Assembly: GCA_916700875.1 (NCBI GenBank)
Contig: CAKAKS010000001.1
Coordinates: 9,177,741-9,241,740, forward strand
Reading direction: 5' to 3'
DNA from: Sebastes aleutianus
Lineage: Eukaryota > Chordata > Actinopteri > Perciformes > Sebastidae
DNA: 64,000 nt
Shown here: piece by piece, positions 1 through 11,495 of the stretch
How positions within the stretch are numbered: position 1 is the first letter of the stretch
Layout of the letters: each line of letters starts with the position of its first letter
Made by a program: the position numbers and the translations under genes
Notes under the pieces: generated by a model
What the model saw: only the letters and a program-made list of their open reading frames with translations
Databases searched by the model: none
Told to the model about the DNA's origin: nothing

Positions 1-96
1 TGCATTGCGAATTACCTTTCCAGGGAAACCTATTTTGTCGCGGATTATGTTTGATTTCGACATATAACAAATATGTTTGTAATGACAGTCAGAGGA

Positions 97-661
97 AGTC
101 CACGTAGGGAAGAGGTCAGGGTGATGGATGGGCCAAACAATCTCAGGACTGTTACCCAGGAGGTCGTTGTTCGTGTCGCGTGTGAAACTAAAAGGTCAAC
201 CTTTACTTATTTTAATTTAGGTCCGTAGCTTAATAACCTAACAAACGTAGTAATTTTAAGCCAAACCATGATTTGTTTTTTCTTACTAAACCAAAGCAAG
301 TACAGTAGCTTAGTTGCCAAAACCTAACAAAGTAGTTTTGTTGTGTTTTTTGTTTTGTATTTTTCCAATTTATAACGTTAACCACATGTTTAAAACTGCA
401 AAAGTAATCTGGGAGAAAATACAATTCCCTCGAAAGGTATTTGAGAATGCAGTTTAGTTGTATAGGAACGTAATTTTGTTGAAGACAGGGTTGTTTCAAA
501 AAGTAATGAGGCGTAATTTGTATATATATATATCCCATAAAATCAATTTGTATATAATCCATATAATTGTGAACCAGGAAGTATAAACTGCGTCAAACTC
601 TGCGTAGGAAGGACAAACTTTTTGTAAGATATCATACGAACCGTTGTATGAGGATACGTTG
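97..661 (+). mobile_element. Degenerate F3-type hAT-like element(s), internally deleted
   Basis: The first part (about 97-360) resembles the core shared by many elements in this window: a stretch like GATGGATGGGCCAAACAA, then AGGACT...ACCCAGGAG, and later CCTAACAAAGTAG. The second part (about 485-661) matches the left interior and the right end of the F3 copy at 16778-17256. It carries the AACCAGGAAGTATAAA block and then jumps directly to the right terminus (GATATCATACGAACCG). The whole core is therefore missing between these two blocks, as in an internally deleted derivative. The left terminal repeat is not recognisable. Whether 97-360 and 485-661 are one element or two overlapping ones is unclear. 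Confidence 0.6.
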
Positions 662-3600
662 ATGGGACTGAAGCATGTTAACGTAATTTTTTTTTAATTG
701 TTGCTCTTAACTGGAACAATTGCACAAGGATTATGGTTAACTCAAATAAACTAAATTCTACTGTTTATTTCTATGACTTATTATGACTCACTTGAACAGG
801 TGAGTTTCTCACACTATTATCAATTCAGCAGTGAAGGCTTTTAAAGGATACTGAATGAAGTGATGTGGCTTTTACCTGTAAATGTTAGGCTGTTCATGTC
901 ACAATATAACTGCATGGGAAGGAGATACTTGTCTCACTAAATAACCCAGTCTGTTAAGTATTTTCACTGAGGACAAATTACAAACAGCCTGTCTTATTTA
1001 GTTGCTGGTATGTTTGCCGGAATGTGTCCTTTCTGGTGAACTAGAGCGGTAACCTCTCTCGAGTCACAAGTCACAAGTCATAAGCTGAAATTAAAGGCAG
1101 CTTGTTTTCTCTAGCTGGGCTTGATTAGCAAAGGAAACATTCGCCGCACATGCAACATTTATAAACTTTCTTAAGAGCATAAGTGCAGTTTACTTAGTCT
1201 CTTGTCACAGAGGCAAAAGGTCAGCGAGAGGTTGGTGTTTGGAGAAGCACATTAAATGTTGGTTTACCCCTCAGAGTTATTTTTGAGCCTTTATTGACCA
1301 CAGCTGGCTTCTGTATGACTAATGCTATATAATACAGGGAAATTAAATAGGGTTGGCAAATTATCACATTCAATTGTCCCATATGGCACATTTCTTTAAA
1401 ACATTAAGAGGTTTGAATGATGTAATTTCATCATTAACATGGAGTTCAATATAGTATATATAGTATATATAGTCAAACCCACCTATGTATTTCATTACAG
1501 AATTTTCCCTGTGCAGTGTAGCAGCACAACAGCTAGACGAGCACTTAGTAGGCTTGCCGCGGTAGTCGGTGTTACCGGTGTTACGCGGTATTTGGGCATA
1601 TACCATTAATAGCCCACTGGCCCCACCGCTGTTTTACTTTTTTATACCTATTTAGTTCATTTTCAAGCATCAGTACGTTGTTATCAATACATAGTCGGAT
1701 GTCAGATGACGGACGCTACAAACTGAAAGCAAAAGTGTCTGCTAGAGTATAATAAGACAATAACCTCTTCTATGTCGGCGTCCTATATCTGAACTAACAA
1801 AAAGCAATAAGAAAACACAGAGAAATCTTTACATCTGCTTCTCTGAATGTAGAACGAAAGAACAAACGGTGCAGCACAAAGTCAAAGACCTCACTGTGCC
1901 GTCTCCTTATCCATGTGTCACATCTCCCACAGTACGGTCCACTCATCATCGGCAGTAATTTGATTTTGTAGTCGACGATGACAATGATGGCGATAATCCC
2001 CGCTATGCATTCATAATGGAATATTTCCCAGTAGCCTCTATTGATCGGTACTGTTATTTGCCATGGGGATCAGTGTGATAATTAAAAACTAAACACATTT
2101 AGCATCTGACTTCCAGGCTTTTATTACCTCTGATAGTTCAGCGGGAAAAAGAAAAGGTCATGTTGAGGTACGGAGCGCAGGATGGACGACGGGTCTGACA
2201 GGTCCCGGTTTGTTTTGGATATGATTGATTCTAATTTATTGTATGAAGACGGATTAGTCGGTGATGATGTCTTTACCACAGACATCTTCTGAAATACTCA
2301 AATTGTGTTAGAAGCTTCAGTGTGTTTGAGATTATTTTTATGGCATTTCTGCTTTATGCAACATCGCAGAGCAGAAAAAAACGACAATTGTGTGATGTCA
2401 TGTTGTGGGGTTTAACGTTTTTATGATCTTAAAATTTCCAACCGCACTTGATGAATGCAAGGCAGCTTTATTCATTTCACAGCAGCTAGTCAAGAAAAGA
2501 TGTAGCGACTGTGCCTTGTGCTGAAGCTTGTTGCATGAAACGTGCTGCCTAATTCCCACAGAATTGCTCCGACGAGCATTCATGTAGTCAGCTGTTACAC
2601 AAACTCCAGGGCAGTTGGGGTAAGTGCGAGATCAGGTCTGACTGAGTGTGCACATCCAAAAACCTTTAAAGATGCTGGATCAAAAAACAACTGTTTGATA
2701 AAAATGTTGCTTTTGTTAAATTAAATCTATGTGAGGACGGTGTGCAGATCTATCGTCTGACTAATAGTAGAAATAATTGTTCTTGATGTTAACTATGTGT
2801 GCATGTTTTATGGACTGCTAACTTACCATTCTGTCTCAAACACAGTACATCCAACTGAGATTGCTGGTCCTATACGGCACGTTCAGAAGTCTTGCAATGA
2901 ACTGAGTATAGTACAAAGACACAAAAGCAGCACATACAATCAATAAATCACATCTGTCAGTCAACACGTCTAATAAGATCATAGCGTCCAACATACCGAG
3001 GCTCTAACAAGTGATAACACAGTCCATATGGCAGCCAGATCAGAACCACTTTTCTTTTCCACGCGACCGTCTGCATGCGCTGCAAAAAATGTACATTTTA
3101 ACAAGCCATTTAATCTTGAGTTCAGACTTAAAATCTAAATGTAAAATTATGCTAAATCTGTGCTCATGAATGTCAGCAGCTTCTTACAGAAACAGGAGTC
3201 ATCAAGTCACCTTATGTCAAGATTTTCTTTTCTAAGTTGAGGCCTGCATGGAGGTTGGTGTTGGGGGGCGATCTGCTACACATGAATGGGCTAAGACAAA
3301 TGGCTTCCCTCGCTGCTATTTGGCAGCTGGGGCCCTCAATGGCTCCCTGAAGACGCAACACTTAAGGAGCACAATAAGGTGGTGGGGGCTCTCGGCAGTC
3401 CAATAGCACTGGACATGATAGAAAAGTCTGTAATCTGAAATCACAGCTGCCTGGGCCTCGTTACTGGGGACACAACAAGGGTCCAATAGCTCCCAGAGGT
3501 AAAGGCATGATGCCGCAGATATCGGTAAGTTTCATGACAATACTTTATCACTTTTGTCTTCAAGGAGAGAAAAAAAAAAACTGGGCCAGCAGTCCATCTT

Positions 3601-3944
3601 CTATCAATAAAACCCCAGACGCTGAAGTAGCTGTTAAACAAAACAATTTGTTTTTGCTGTCATATGATAGACATTTTTCAGAGTTATCTCTAAAGGGAAA
3701 AAAAACGCTTTGAAATGTGTTATCCACGTGTTTTCTTGGAAATGTTGAACTCTAAATCAGGCCAGAGAAAGTTTTGCAAATATTTTTTTCTGTTCCCTCA
3801 GTTCATACTGCCTTAATAGAGCCTGTTTGCAAAGTAAATCATGATGCGATCCAGACACCTTTATCGTAACTAGGACATCAGTAGAGCACAACTGTAACAC
3901 GTTGAATTGATTGTTTCTGTGTCCGAATGAAGTTTAAAGTGGTA
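662..3944. other. Single-copy, gene-free sequence
   Basis: No coding region or repeat family recognised. Small local features are a TA-rich imperfect repeat (about 1451-1474) and a triple CACAAGTCA-like repeat near 1064-1083. A TGATTGAT motif at 2222-2229 is followed by TAATTTATTG, which is PBX/HOX-like. A 36-codon acidic open frame at 2182-2292 has nothing to support it as a gene. The block at about 3240-3480 is more GC-rich and of mixed composition, as conserved non-coding elements often are. Conservation cannot be judged from one sequence. Confidence 0.5.
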
Positions 3945-4945
3945 ACATTTAAAGGAACAGGAAGATATTTTGGGAAATATACTTGTTTGTTTTCTTGCAG
4001 AGAGTTAGAAGACAAGATTAATATCACTCTATCCGTCTGAGGAATTTGAAGCAACAGTCTGTTAGCTTAGGTTAGCACAAAGACAGGAAATGGGGATAAT
4101 TCACACGTTATATCTTTTTGCCTAATCCGTAAAAAAATGTGTTAAAGTGGAAATGTGCCATTTTTGGGCTGAATTGTCGCTGTTGTGTGCAGTTTATTTC
4201 TTGGCCTTGCTGTTTGACTGGCTACTGCTTCTAGCGAAGAAATAGTCTGGCACAAAAAACCTCATAAAATAGCAAATTGTCATGTTTTCACTTCAATTTT
4301 TGGGTGTTGATTACGTGTTAATTAGTGAGCTTTAGGTGCTTGTAGGTCAACACATTCTCACTCCCAACCTGTTAAGTACCGCCATTTGGTCAGTGCTCCT
4401 CGGCATCGGAGACATTACTTTTGGACGTGTCAGGGTTGGCGTGTCAATTTATCATTACATGCATAGTGTCCTTTCAAAATAAACTTCCGTTTTCACAGGA
4501 AGTTCAGTTTAGGCAACACAACCACTTAGTCAGTGAAGTTAACGTCAACCACGAATCAACGCTAACTAACAACTGTCACGCTCTTAATACTACGTCACTT
4601 GCTCTGACCGTCGAGTAACGCTGCAGATGGGATAACACTTGAGTTATTTGAAAGCCTGATGGGTTGCATATAGTTGCTAAAGCGTGCCTACGTGTGTCGA
4701 TCTCCAACGCCAATGGGCACTTACCAAGCGGTGGTACTTGACGAGTTGGGAGTGAGACCTGGTTGGATAGGCGGATTTTATTACTTTTGAACAGAGCCAG
4801 GCTAGCTGTTCCCTCTACTCCCAGTGTGTGTGCTAAGCTAAGTTAATTGGCTTCATATTTAAAAGACAGTTATGAGAGTTGTATCGATCTTGTCGTCTAA
4901 CTCCCCACTAGAAAGTGAACGACAATATTTCCCAAAATGTCGAAG
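3945..4945. mobile_element. Foldback (long inverted repeat) teleost repeat, interrupted by another element
   Basis: The left arm (about 3960-4100) begins GATATTTTGGGAAATATACT and continues through TTAGCTTAGGTTAGCACAAAGAC. The right arm (about 4790-4945) is its diverged reverse complement, ending ATTTCCCAAAATGTCG. The middle holds blocks such as TATTTCTTGGCC and GTTAATTAGTGAGC. I recognise the arms as a repeat common in percomorph genomes; the superfamily is unknown to me. The unit is split by an F4 element at 4348-4764. Host sequence resumes at ATAGGCGGATTTTATT. A fragment of the same repeat is at 51142-51285. Confidence 0.7.
4348..4764 (-). mobile_element. F4 hAT-like non-autonomous element nested in the foldback repeat
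   Basis: The ends are imperfect inverted repeats. The left reads CAACACATTCTCACTCCCAA and the reverse complement of the right reads AACCAGGTCTCACTCCCAAC; both continue into (C/T)AAGTACCRCC. The interior has GTTTAGGCAACACAACCACT (4508-4527), the reverse complement of the core motif of the F1-F3 elements, and a block CTCTTAATACTACGTCACTT shared with the copy at 63636. The target site appears duplicated but diverged (about TTGTAGGT on the left, GGATAGGC on the right), consistent with 8 bp. No coding capacity. Confidence 0.7.
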
Positions 4946-6040
4946 TATTGCTTTTACAAGCTCCACTTTATTGTTGCACCAATAAAAAAAAAAGGGCCAC
5001 CTCACCACTGAGCACCCTGAGAGCACACAGCGGGCTGCAGTCCAACACAACTCAAGAAAGCATTTTATCTCTCTAATAAATTAAGAGCGTGGCCAAAGGC
5101 CCTCGCCAGGAGCAAACACAAGCACTCCCCTGGGGAAGGCAATTTAAAAAGAGAGAGGAGGGGGACAGTGCATCAGGCCACCACTTGGACGGATCAAATC
5201 GACCTTAAAGACTATCCAGTGTGAGACGCAGCAGAAATTGATGGCCATGTATCAATGAGATGGAGACAATGAGGGCGAAAGGTAAATGTCCCAGGGTAGA
5301 TGTTTGTGCATGTGCATGGCTGAAGTTTGCATTGGGCCTCTCACTGTGTGCGTAAATCATGAATATCCTCGCCGCCACCGCTGTTTAAGGCCCCTTTGGA
5401 GCGATTTCACCTATTTTATTAAGCAGTAACAATTTACACATTTCAGTGGAAGTGGATATATGGCACGCCGTTGGAATGGATCCGTTCATACGTGACCGAA
5501 TCAGATGATGGATGTGGCATTACTAATCAAATTCATTGAGGTAGCCACTTGGGAATTTGAACGGGTGAAAACAAGCCTTTGCATGTTTATGAAATGCAAC
5601 ACAATGACAATTATATTACATAATCTTAAATTATAAATGCCTTCTATGAACTCTGATAATAATTCATATAATGGTACACTATTTGAAACACTGTACTGTA
5701 GACTTTGTCTTTAGCTGAAAGTAAATCAAAGGAGACATATCAACATGAATGATTGAAGATAAAGTCACTAGACCATAACATGGACACGGCCTCCATTGAG
5801 ACACATCCATCTATCTCTCTCATCACTTCATTTTAATACCTTTTATGTTTTAGCTAGTGTCTGGCTGACCCAACGTGGAACATAAAAATAGCACATGTTG
5901 ATATTCCATTGGTCAGTGTTTTCTTGTTTATGCCATATCATATTTCATAAGTAACCGCTTGTTTTAATATATTCGGAGAGGAGAAATGGCTCAAAAATGA
6001 TCAAAAATATTCCAGCATCTGAACTAAACATTTTTTTTTA
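4946..6040. other. Single-copy sequence, possible conserved non-coding block
   Basis: No gene or repeat recognised. The stretch 5080-5560 is mixed in composition with several AT-rich homeodomain-like words (AAATCATGAATATCC, TATTTTATTAAG) and a TTTGCATG motif near 5578. That resembles vertebrate developmental enhancers, but the call is a guess from composition only. Confidence 0.35.
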
Positions 6041-6160
6041 ACCTTTATTTAACCAGAATAATCCCATTGAGATTTTGAATCTCATTTGCAAGGGGGTCCT
6101 AGCCAAGACGGAAGTTTAACATTTTTACACAAGCACCACATAAAAACACAAATAACAGTC
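6041..6160. repeat. Interspersed teleost repeat (TTTATTTAACCAG type)
   Basis: The words AACCTTTATTTAACCAGAAT, CCATTGAGATTTTGAATCTC and GGGTCCTAGCCAAGAC belong to a repeat I recognise from many fish genomes. A small hairpin is formed by GAGATT and AATCTC around TTG. The class was not determined. Confidence 0.6.
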
Positions 6161-6483
6161 TTAAAGGTGCTATTGATAGCATTGATAACATTCAGCCACC
6201 AGATGTCGCATTCTCCCTCTCCCTTTCTATTGCATTTACTTCACAACAAGTCGTTGCCAGGCATTTGCTGTCAATCTCAGCCATTCATCTATTTTTTCCA
6301 CACGTGATACCAACGTCATTTTACTATTGGCTCACAAGCCTTGTTAGAAGTGGGAAACACAGATCTTCCACAGATATAAACGAAAACTTTCATTTTGGAC
6401 CTGCCAACATTTTTAAATGATTAATTTGCAATTTAAAAAATAAATAATAAATAACAACAATAATAATAATAATAAATAGCAAC

Positions 6484-6547
<64 letters not shown>

Positions 6548-6603
6548 TTACAATTAATATTTTTTTCAGGAAAAAAAATACTTTTATTTGGCACCTTTCT
6601 AAA
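6161..6603. mobile_element. Candidate TTAA-type non-autonomous element containing an AAT array
   Basis: The left end TTAAAGGTGCTATTGAT and the right end GGCACCTTTCTAA form a short inverted repeat. The left end carries TTAA, but the right end (TCTAA) does not preserve it. The words CAGCCACCAGATGTCGC are familiar from dispersed fish repeats. The AAT microsatellite lies near the right end. Confidence 0.45.
6459..6547. repeat. AAT/TAA trinucleotide microsatellite
   Basis: Two runs of AAT repeats: a short one at 6459-6475 and an almost pure one at 6484-6547 of about 21 units, with an interrupting AAATAGCAAC between them. Confidence 0.95.
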
Positions 6604-8523
6604 GGCTCTGTGGATGCATCGTTTTTTTTTTAAATATTCGTCTCCATGAAAATGTTATCAATAAGACCTTTAAATACCAAACAGTAAAAGGTAAAAAAAA
6701 AACATGAAGACATAAAACATTTCACATAAGAGACAGACTCAACCAAAGACTTGTCGTTCAGTGCCAGGACAAGTATATGCAGTGCTCAAATAATCCTTAA
6801 TCCTGTTTTTAAAATCTGGCATTCTTATAAAATAATCTAGTTTAAAATGATTCTATACTGTAGCCTACAATAAGATGAGGGTCCAAAAACTTTGAAAGTG
6901 CTTTCACCAAAAGCTATGCAGGTTTCTGGGAACCACGTACCTAATTTGTCCGCATGAACGGAGGTTGAAGATACTGATTAACATTGTTAAACAAGCCTTG
7001 TACAGAAAAAAATATACCAAAATAAAAAACATCTAAAATATAAAATATGTAAATGCATAAACTGAGAAATTGCATTGATAAGCATATCCCCTGCTGCATT
7101 TTTTCTTTTTTTACCTCAGCTGACTTATTTGACAAACTGGTCAGTTCTCCCATTTGAATAAGCAAAGCCCTGCTGTAATTGGGGTGCACATATTTTCAAC
7201 AAAAACATGAGAAGATGAATCACGACAAACCTTATTCATCCAGCCAGACGAAGGCGGAAATCAACCTGATTCCCAGATGTGTCGCCCCCCCCACAACCCC
7301 CACTCCCAGTTATTCCTGTAACCTCCGAGACTATAAGGAAATGAAAAAGGATTAGTGGGACTCTGAATCAACGAAATGACTTTAAATGACTTCTTCGGGT
7401 AGCCACAGGCCAGGCGCGCGGCATGTTTAAGTTGACATTTCAATTGTACAAGTAATTTGCATTCTATTTGACTCTAAATGACACCTCCATATTAAGGATT
7501 CCAATAGCAGTTTTTGATTTCCTCAGTTCAAAGATGAGCCGAAGAAACGTGGCTTAATCAAGGTATGTAGGACTCCTGTCAATCTCTGACCAAAAAAAAA
7601 ACCCTCTAACAAGGTGAGGTCTTAACTTCAATCAAATTCTTAACGTGTCCACTCATGACACAAAGCAAATCTTCAACCGTTGCACCACACCTTATTAAAT
7701 AAAGATCACTAACTGAACACATGTATCTGTAATATGGCAATCTGGTGAAAATTAGAAAAAAAAAAGAGCAGAATGATTGCTTTGAGGTTATCACATGAAG
7801 CTGCAGACAGTGAGGTTTAAATCTGGTGTGATCCTGTTGCTAAGATACTTGGTAATGTCACTGAAACATAATTGTAATTGGTTGGAGTTCACGCATGTCC
7901 TCACATATTTTGCCACAGGGAGGATGGAGTCTTTCATGGTTGTATTGTTTTCTACATTTCATCCCGGAGTCAGAATTATGTGAAAAAGCTGAATATAACC
8001 TTCTATAATGGCAATAAACTACATTTTCACAGTGGATATGTGACAACAAATACACTACAGATCTCAAAGTATGTAAACCCAGTCATATAATCTGATACTG
8101 CCGCTTAAAACCATTATTGTGTTTTCAGAATAGGCGGGAAAAACCTGTCAACGGTTCCTACTATTTAATTTGTTTCTATAGCAAATCCACCGGTTTCAAT
8201 CATTTTCATAAATCAGTCAATATCAGTGGCCTGATCTGTCTGAACACGAGGGAAATTATACCTCACTTCATCTGCAGATTTGTCCTTTCATTCAAGAAGA
8301 ATATGATTTTAAGACACAATGCTTGTTACTACCAAGCAGTCTAAACACTATCTGTTATTACCAACATTAAGTAAAAATCCTTGTTAATGCGTAAAGACAG
8401 AACATGATTTCCTAGACTATTAAACTGAGGCAATTTGAGGAACACATGGTTACTGGTTGTTGTGTGTAAGCACTGCTGTGGAAATCCTCCACTAGAACAA
8501 ACTAATACTGAAGACATATATTA
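6604..8523. other. Single-copy, gene-free sequence
   Basis: AT-rich DNA with many homopolymer runs and no recognised gene or repeat. Reading frames of 60-82 codons on both strands overlap one another and show no domain. A C-rich tract at 7285-7308 is listed separately. Confidence 0.5.
7285..7308 (-). other. Potential G-quadruplex on the minus strand
   Basis: The plus strand has C8, C5 and C3 runs separated by ACAA and ACT. On the minus strand this gives G3, G5 and G8. The G8 run can be split into two G3 runs with a GG loop, which satisfies the usual four-run pattern. No function is implied. Confidence 0.4.
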
Positions 8524-9014
8524 CAGCTCGGTCGCACAAAAAGGCGTTAATTCGCAAGGCATTTAGCGGGCAATAAGAATGACGTTCATGCTTTTAGTGT
8601 GTCATGCAGTCTGTACTGACTGCAACGTAAACATAACCGTGTAAATATGCTACATTCGAGCTAATGACGTAGAATAAAATGTGAGAAAGACCCGTTATGG
8701 TGGGTGGATGGGTACAACAAACGCAGGACTTTCAACCAGGAGACCTGTTATTTTTTAGTGAGGTTTGTGACGTGTTTTCCGTACTTATGTTACGTTGTTT
8801 CCATACATGTTTTATTTAGTTTACGTACTTATTTTAACCCCAACTAGGATGTTTTCCCTAAACCTAACTAAGTGGTTTTGTTGCCTAAACCTAACTGTAG
8901 ACGTTACTGTAGTTTTGTTGCCATTCAAATGACACACAAAAAGCCTAAAAATGTGTTTTCATGACATGTGGAATGTCCTTGTAATGTCGTGCTATTCATA
9001 CACCTTCCGGGTTG
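8524..9014 (+). mobile_element. F1 hAT-like non-autonomous element
   Basis: The left terminus CAGCTCGGTCGCACAAAAAG matches the F1 end CAACCCGGTCACACAAAAAG. The right terminus ACACCTTCCGGGTTG is the other F1 end with about 9 bp deleted. The interior holds GGACTTTCAACCAGGAGAC, two TTACGT-like words and the core CTAAACCTAACTAAGTGG near 8860. Flanks (ATATATTA left, ATATTATT-like right) are compatible with a decayed target duplication but not proof. About 491 bp, no coding capacity. Confidence 0.75.
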
Positions 9015-9312
9015 CATATTATTATGGAGCTGGATGGTTATCAGTTACTTTAAGATTTGTGAATGAAGGACTTGTAGAGCTTCTTGCCATACGTCAAATC
9101 CAGTGCATGTCTTTGTTTAAGGTACAGTTCACTTTGTAACAATACACTTTGCAATACAGGTTCATATTTGTACACATCTGCTGTTAAAGTCTGGAATACA
9201 TAAGAGCATATTTAGTCAATTCATTCATTAAGAAATACCTACATACCCAGGGAAAGCTGAAGAGATCATAACATTTGATGGCTGAAACCATTTTTGTAGA
9301 TGCATGTATGAA
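9015..9312. other. Spacer between two inverted F1 elements
   Basis: Almost 300 bp of AT-rich DNA with no recognised feature, separating oppositely oriented F1 copies. Confidence 0.6.
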
Positions 9313-9883
9313 CAACCTGATCTCATGGGAAGGCGTTTAAGTATATTAAGTACATTTTAAGGTCATTCCACGTGTCATGATAATGCATTTTGGGCTTTTT
9401 GCATGTCATTTACACTCTACAGAGTTAACATTATGAAACAGATTTTCAAATGTCATGGAACGCCACGTTGTTTTCCATGACATGGTCAGGTTGGGTTTAG
9501 ACAGCAAAATCACTTAGTCAGGTTTAGGAAAAACATCATGGTTGGCCTTAAAGTATGTAGTAAAGTAAGTACAATACGTATGGAAACAACGTAACATAAC
9601 GTAACTTACAAAACACCGGTCTCGAACATCGGTCTCCTGGTTGAGAGTCCTGTGTTTGTTGGAATCTACCTCCCCTCCCACCCACCATAAGCAGTCTTTC
9701 TCACTTTTTATTCTGCGTCACTAGCTCTGAGTGGAGCATATTCACACGGATGTGTTTGCATTGCAGTCAGTACAGACTACCAGGCGTATACATGACACGC
9801 CAAAAGCAACAAAGGCTGTTATTGTACGCAAAAGGACTTACAAATTGCAATACCATTCATACACCATTTAGTGAGACCGGGCT
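9313..9883 (-). mobile_element. F1 hAT-like non-autonomous element, near full length
   Basis: Starts CAACCTGATCTCATGGGAAG and ends near GTGAGACCGGGCT. These are the two imperfect F1 ends in the opposite order to the copy at 8524. Flanks TGTATGAA (9305-9312) and TGTATGTA (9884-9891) agree at 7 of 8 positions, as expected for an aged hAT target duplication. The interior carries CACTTAGTCAGGTTTAGG and GGTCTCCTGGTTGAGAGTCC, the reverse complement of the shared core. At 571 bp it is the longest F1 copy here. It has no transposase frame. Confidence 0.8.
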
Positions 9884-10871
9884 TGTATGTAAGTTGATAA
9901 ATGAGTTTTGTATGCATTTTAGTCAAAGATTAAAACAACAAATAATTAGATATTACAGGTAAATTTCACACACACACCCAGTTCAGTCAAAATATCAAAA
10001 AGATGGGAACTTAAGGATCATTAAAATCTGTTCATATCAGGTTTTTACAGCACACCACGGATCAAACATAATTAATTGAAAAAAAGGAATGTGGGTTTCA
10101 ATGATGCATCTTTACATTATACAGTCCTACTGGCCTACTGTAGCTGACTGTATTCACACGCTGTATTGTTTGATCTTCTGGTGAGAACAGATACCAAGGC
10201 CACTTCCCACGTGTGTGAACTGAAGCAACAGCACAGAGACCGAAAATCATCCCATCATAATCTGTCTGATATCCATCAAACACTAGTGCCTCCTACCTAA
10301 CAACATATACTACAGATTCACTATACAACACCTCATTCTAAATGTAGGAATAGTGGTTATGCACCCAGATATACGGCAGTATGGCAGGAGTATACTTACC
10401 CCTTCAAGCACTATCTTTTTTTCCCTCCTTTATAGAACTGGGTACTCAGTTGTCACCTTTCTATCTATTTTCTCAAGGTCAGAACATGATGGGTGGATGG
10501 CCAGACGCGAGACAGAGGTAATGAGTTTGGAATGGCATTTAGAGCAGCGAGAGGCTCGGGACTCACACCTGACTCATCACACTATGGATTCAGAAAGAAT
10601 AGACAGTGTTAATGAAAATATATGGCTCACTCCATGGTTCAGACTGACAAAAAGAAGAAGAAGTCAACTGCTATTGGAGGCAAAATTCTTAGCTAAAAAG
10701 AATGAACATTTTATCTCATACTAATTATCTAATCTTCACATCTGGGGTGATGTAGGTTTTTATTACTGTGCTGCTTAATTTGTAAAAGAATAGGAGTTTA
10801 GCTGGTTGCGATTAAGTCAGAAGAGCAGCTGCATTTAGATTGCACAGATACTGCCATACAGTACGACCCCA
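9884..10871. other. Single-copy, gene-free sequence
   Basis: No recognised gene or repeat. An open frame of 123 codons (10353-10724, plus) has no domain I recognise. The part just upstream of 10872 could be further decayed L1 sequence. Confidence 0.4.
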
Positions 10872-11230
10872 ATGCACTCTCAAGCACAACTTCTTTCACT
10901 CAGTATGGCTTTGCACACCAAACCAAAACTTGTGGAACAACATAACCATCATCTGATTCACTGCATTCCACTTTCCCCTTCCTTCTGCCTCTTAGGAGAC
11001 ATTACACCCATCAGTCACCTACACAAATACCACAACGCCATACTTATCACCTTGACCATTGCCAAAAAGACAATATTGCTCAACTGGAAATATAGAAACA
11101 AAAATAAACAGAGTCACAATGGCTCTATTTGTTGGCAGAACATCTCTCAATGGAACAAATCACTGCATTTAACAAAAACCAAACCGTTAAATTTCATGAT
11201 ACCTGAACCCACTTTCGGAAAACTGAATCT
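10872..11230 (+). mobile_element. L1-like LINE ORF2 C-terminal remnant
   Basis: The plus-strand frame from 10872 reads, around residues 35-75, SPSFCLLGD, then a histidine-rich stretch, then LTIAKKTILLNWK. This is the pattern of the segment downstream of the reverse transcriptase in teleost L1-type ORF2 proteins (CLLGD ... IAKK.IL..WK). The frame stays open for 155 codons to 11339, but the last third no longer looks like L1. Upstream reverse transcriptase and endonuclease are absent, so this is a dead 5'-truncated copy. The match is from memory of the family; a protein search would settle it. Confidence 0.65.
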
Positions 11231-11495
11231 GCCAGTGAATCAAAACCTCAACTCCCTTTTGTTTTGTTTCCCTCTTTTCTTCATACATAATGCATATTCA
11301 TGTCGTACATCAATAGGCCCTGCCTTTGTGGCAGTGTAACGGAGTCACATTACTTCCACCTTTGCCACATAGAGAGATTTGCCATTATGCATGAAAGTAA
11401 AATGTATAAGGTTTTTTATAAAGTTTCAGGTCATGAACTTGAATATCATGGAGCTTTTGCCAGTGGTATTTACCATGTTGTCAGCTGTTCTAGTG
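11231..11495. other. Short single-copy stretch
   Basis: About 265 bp between the L1 remnant and the F2 element with no recognised feature. Confidence 0.5.

Noticed and set aside
2182..2292. Acidic 36-codon open frame starting ATGGACGACGGG
   Set aside because: Too short, with a stop just upstream and no homologue known to me. A small peptide cannot be argued from this alone.
8735..8900. tRNA-derived SINE promoter in the shared core
   Set aside because: TAACTAAGTGG resembles an A box, and the reverse complement of GGACTTTCAACC resembles a B box. They lie on opposite strands, and the elements have DNA-transposon ends and target duplications.
10353..10724. 123-codon open frame upstream of the L1 remnant
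   Set aside because: No similarity to L1 or any other family that I can recognise.
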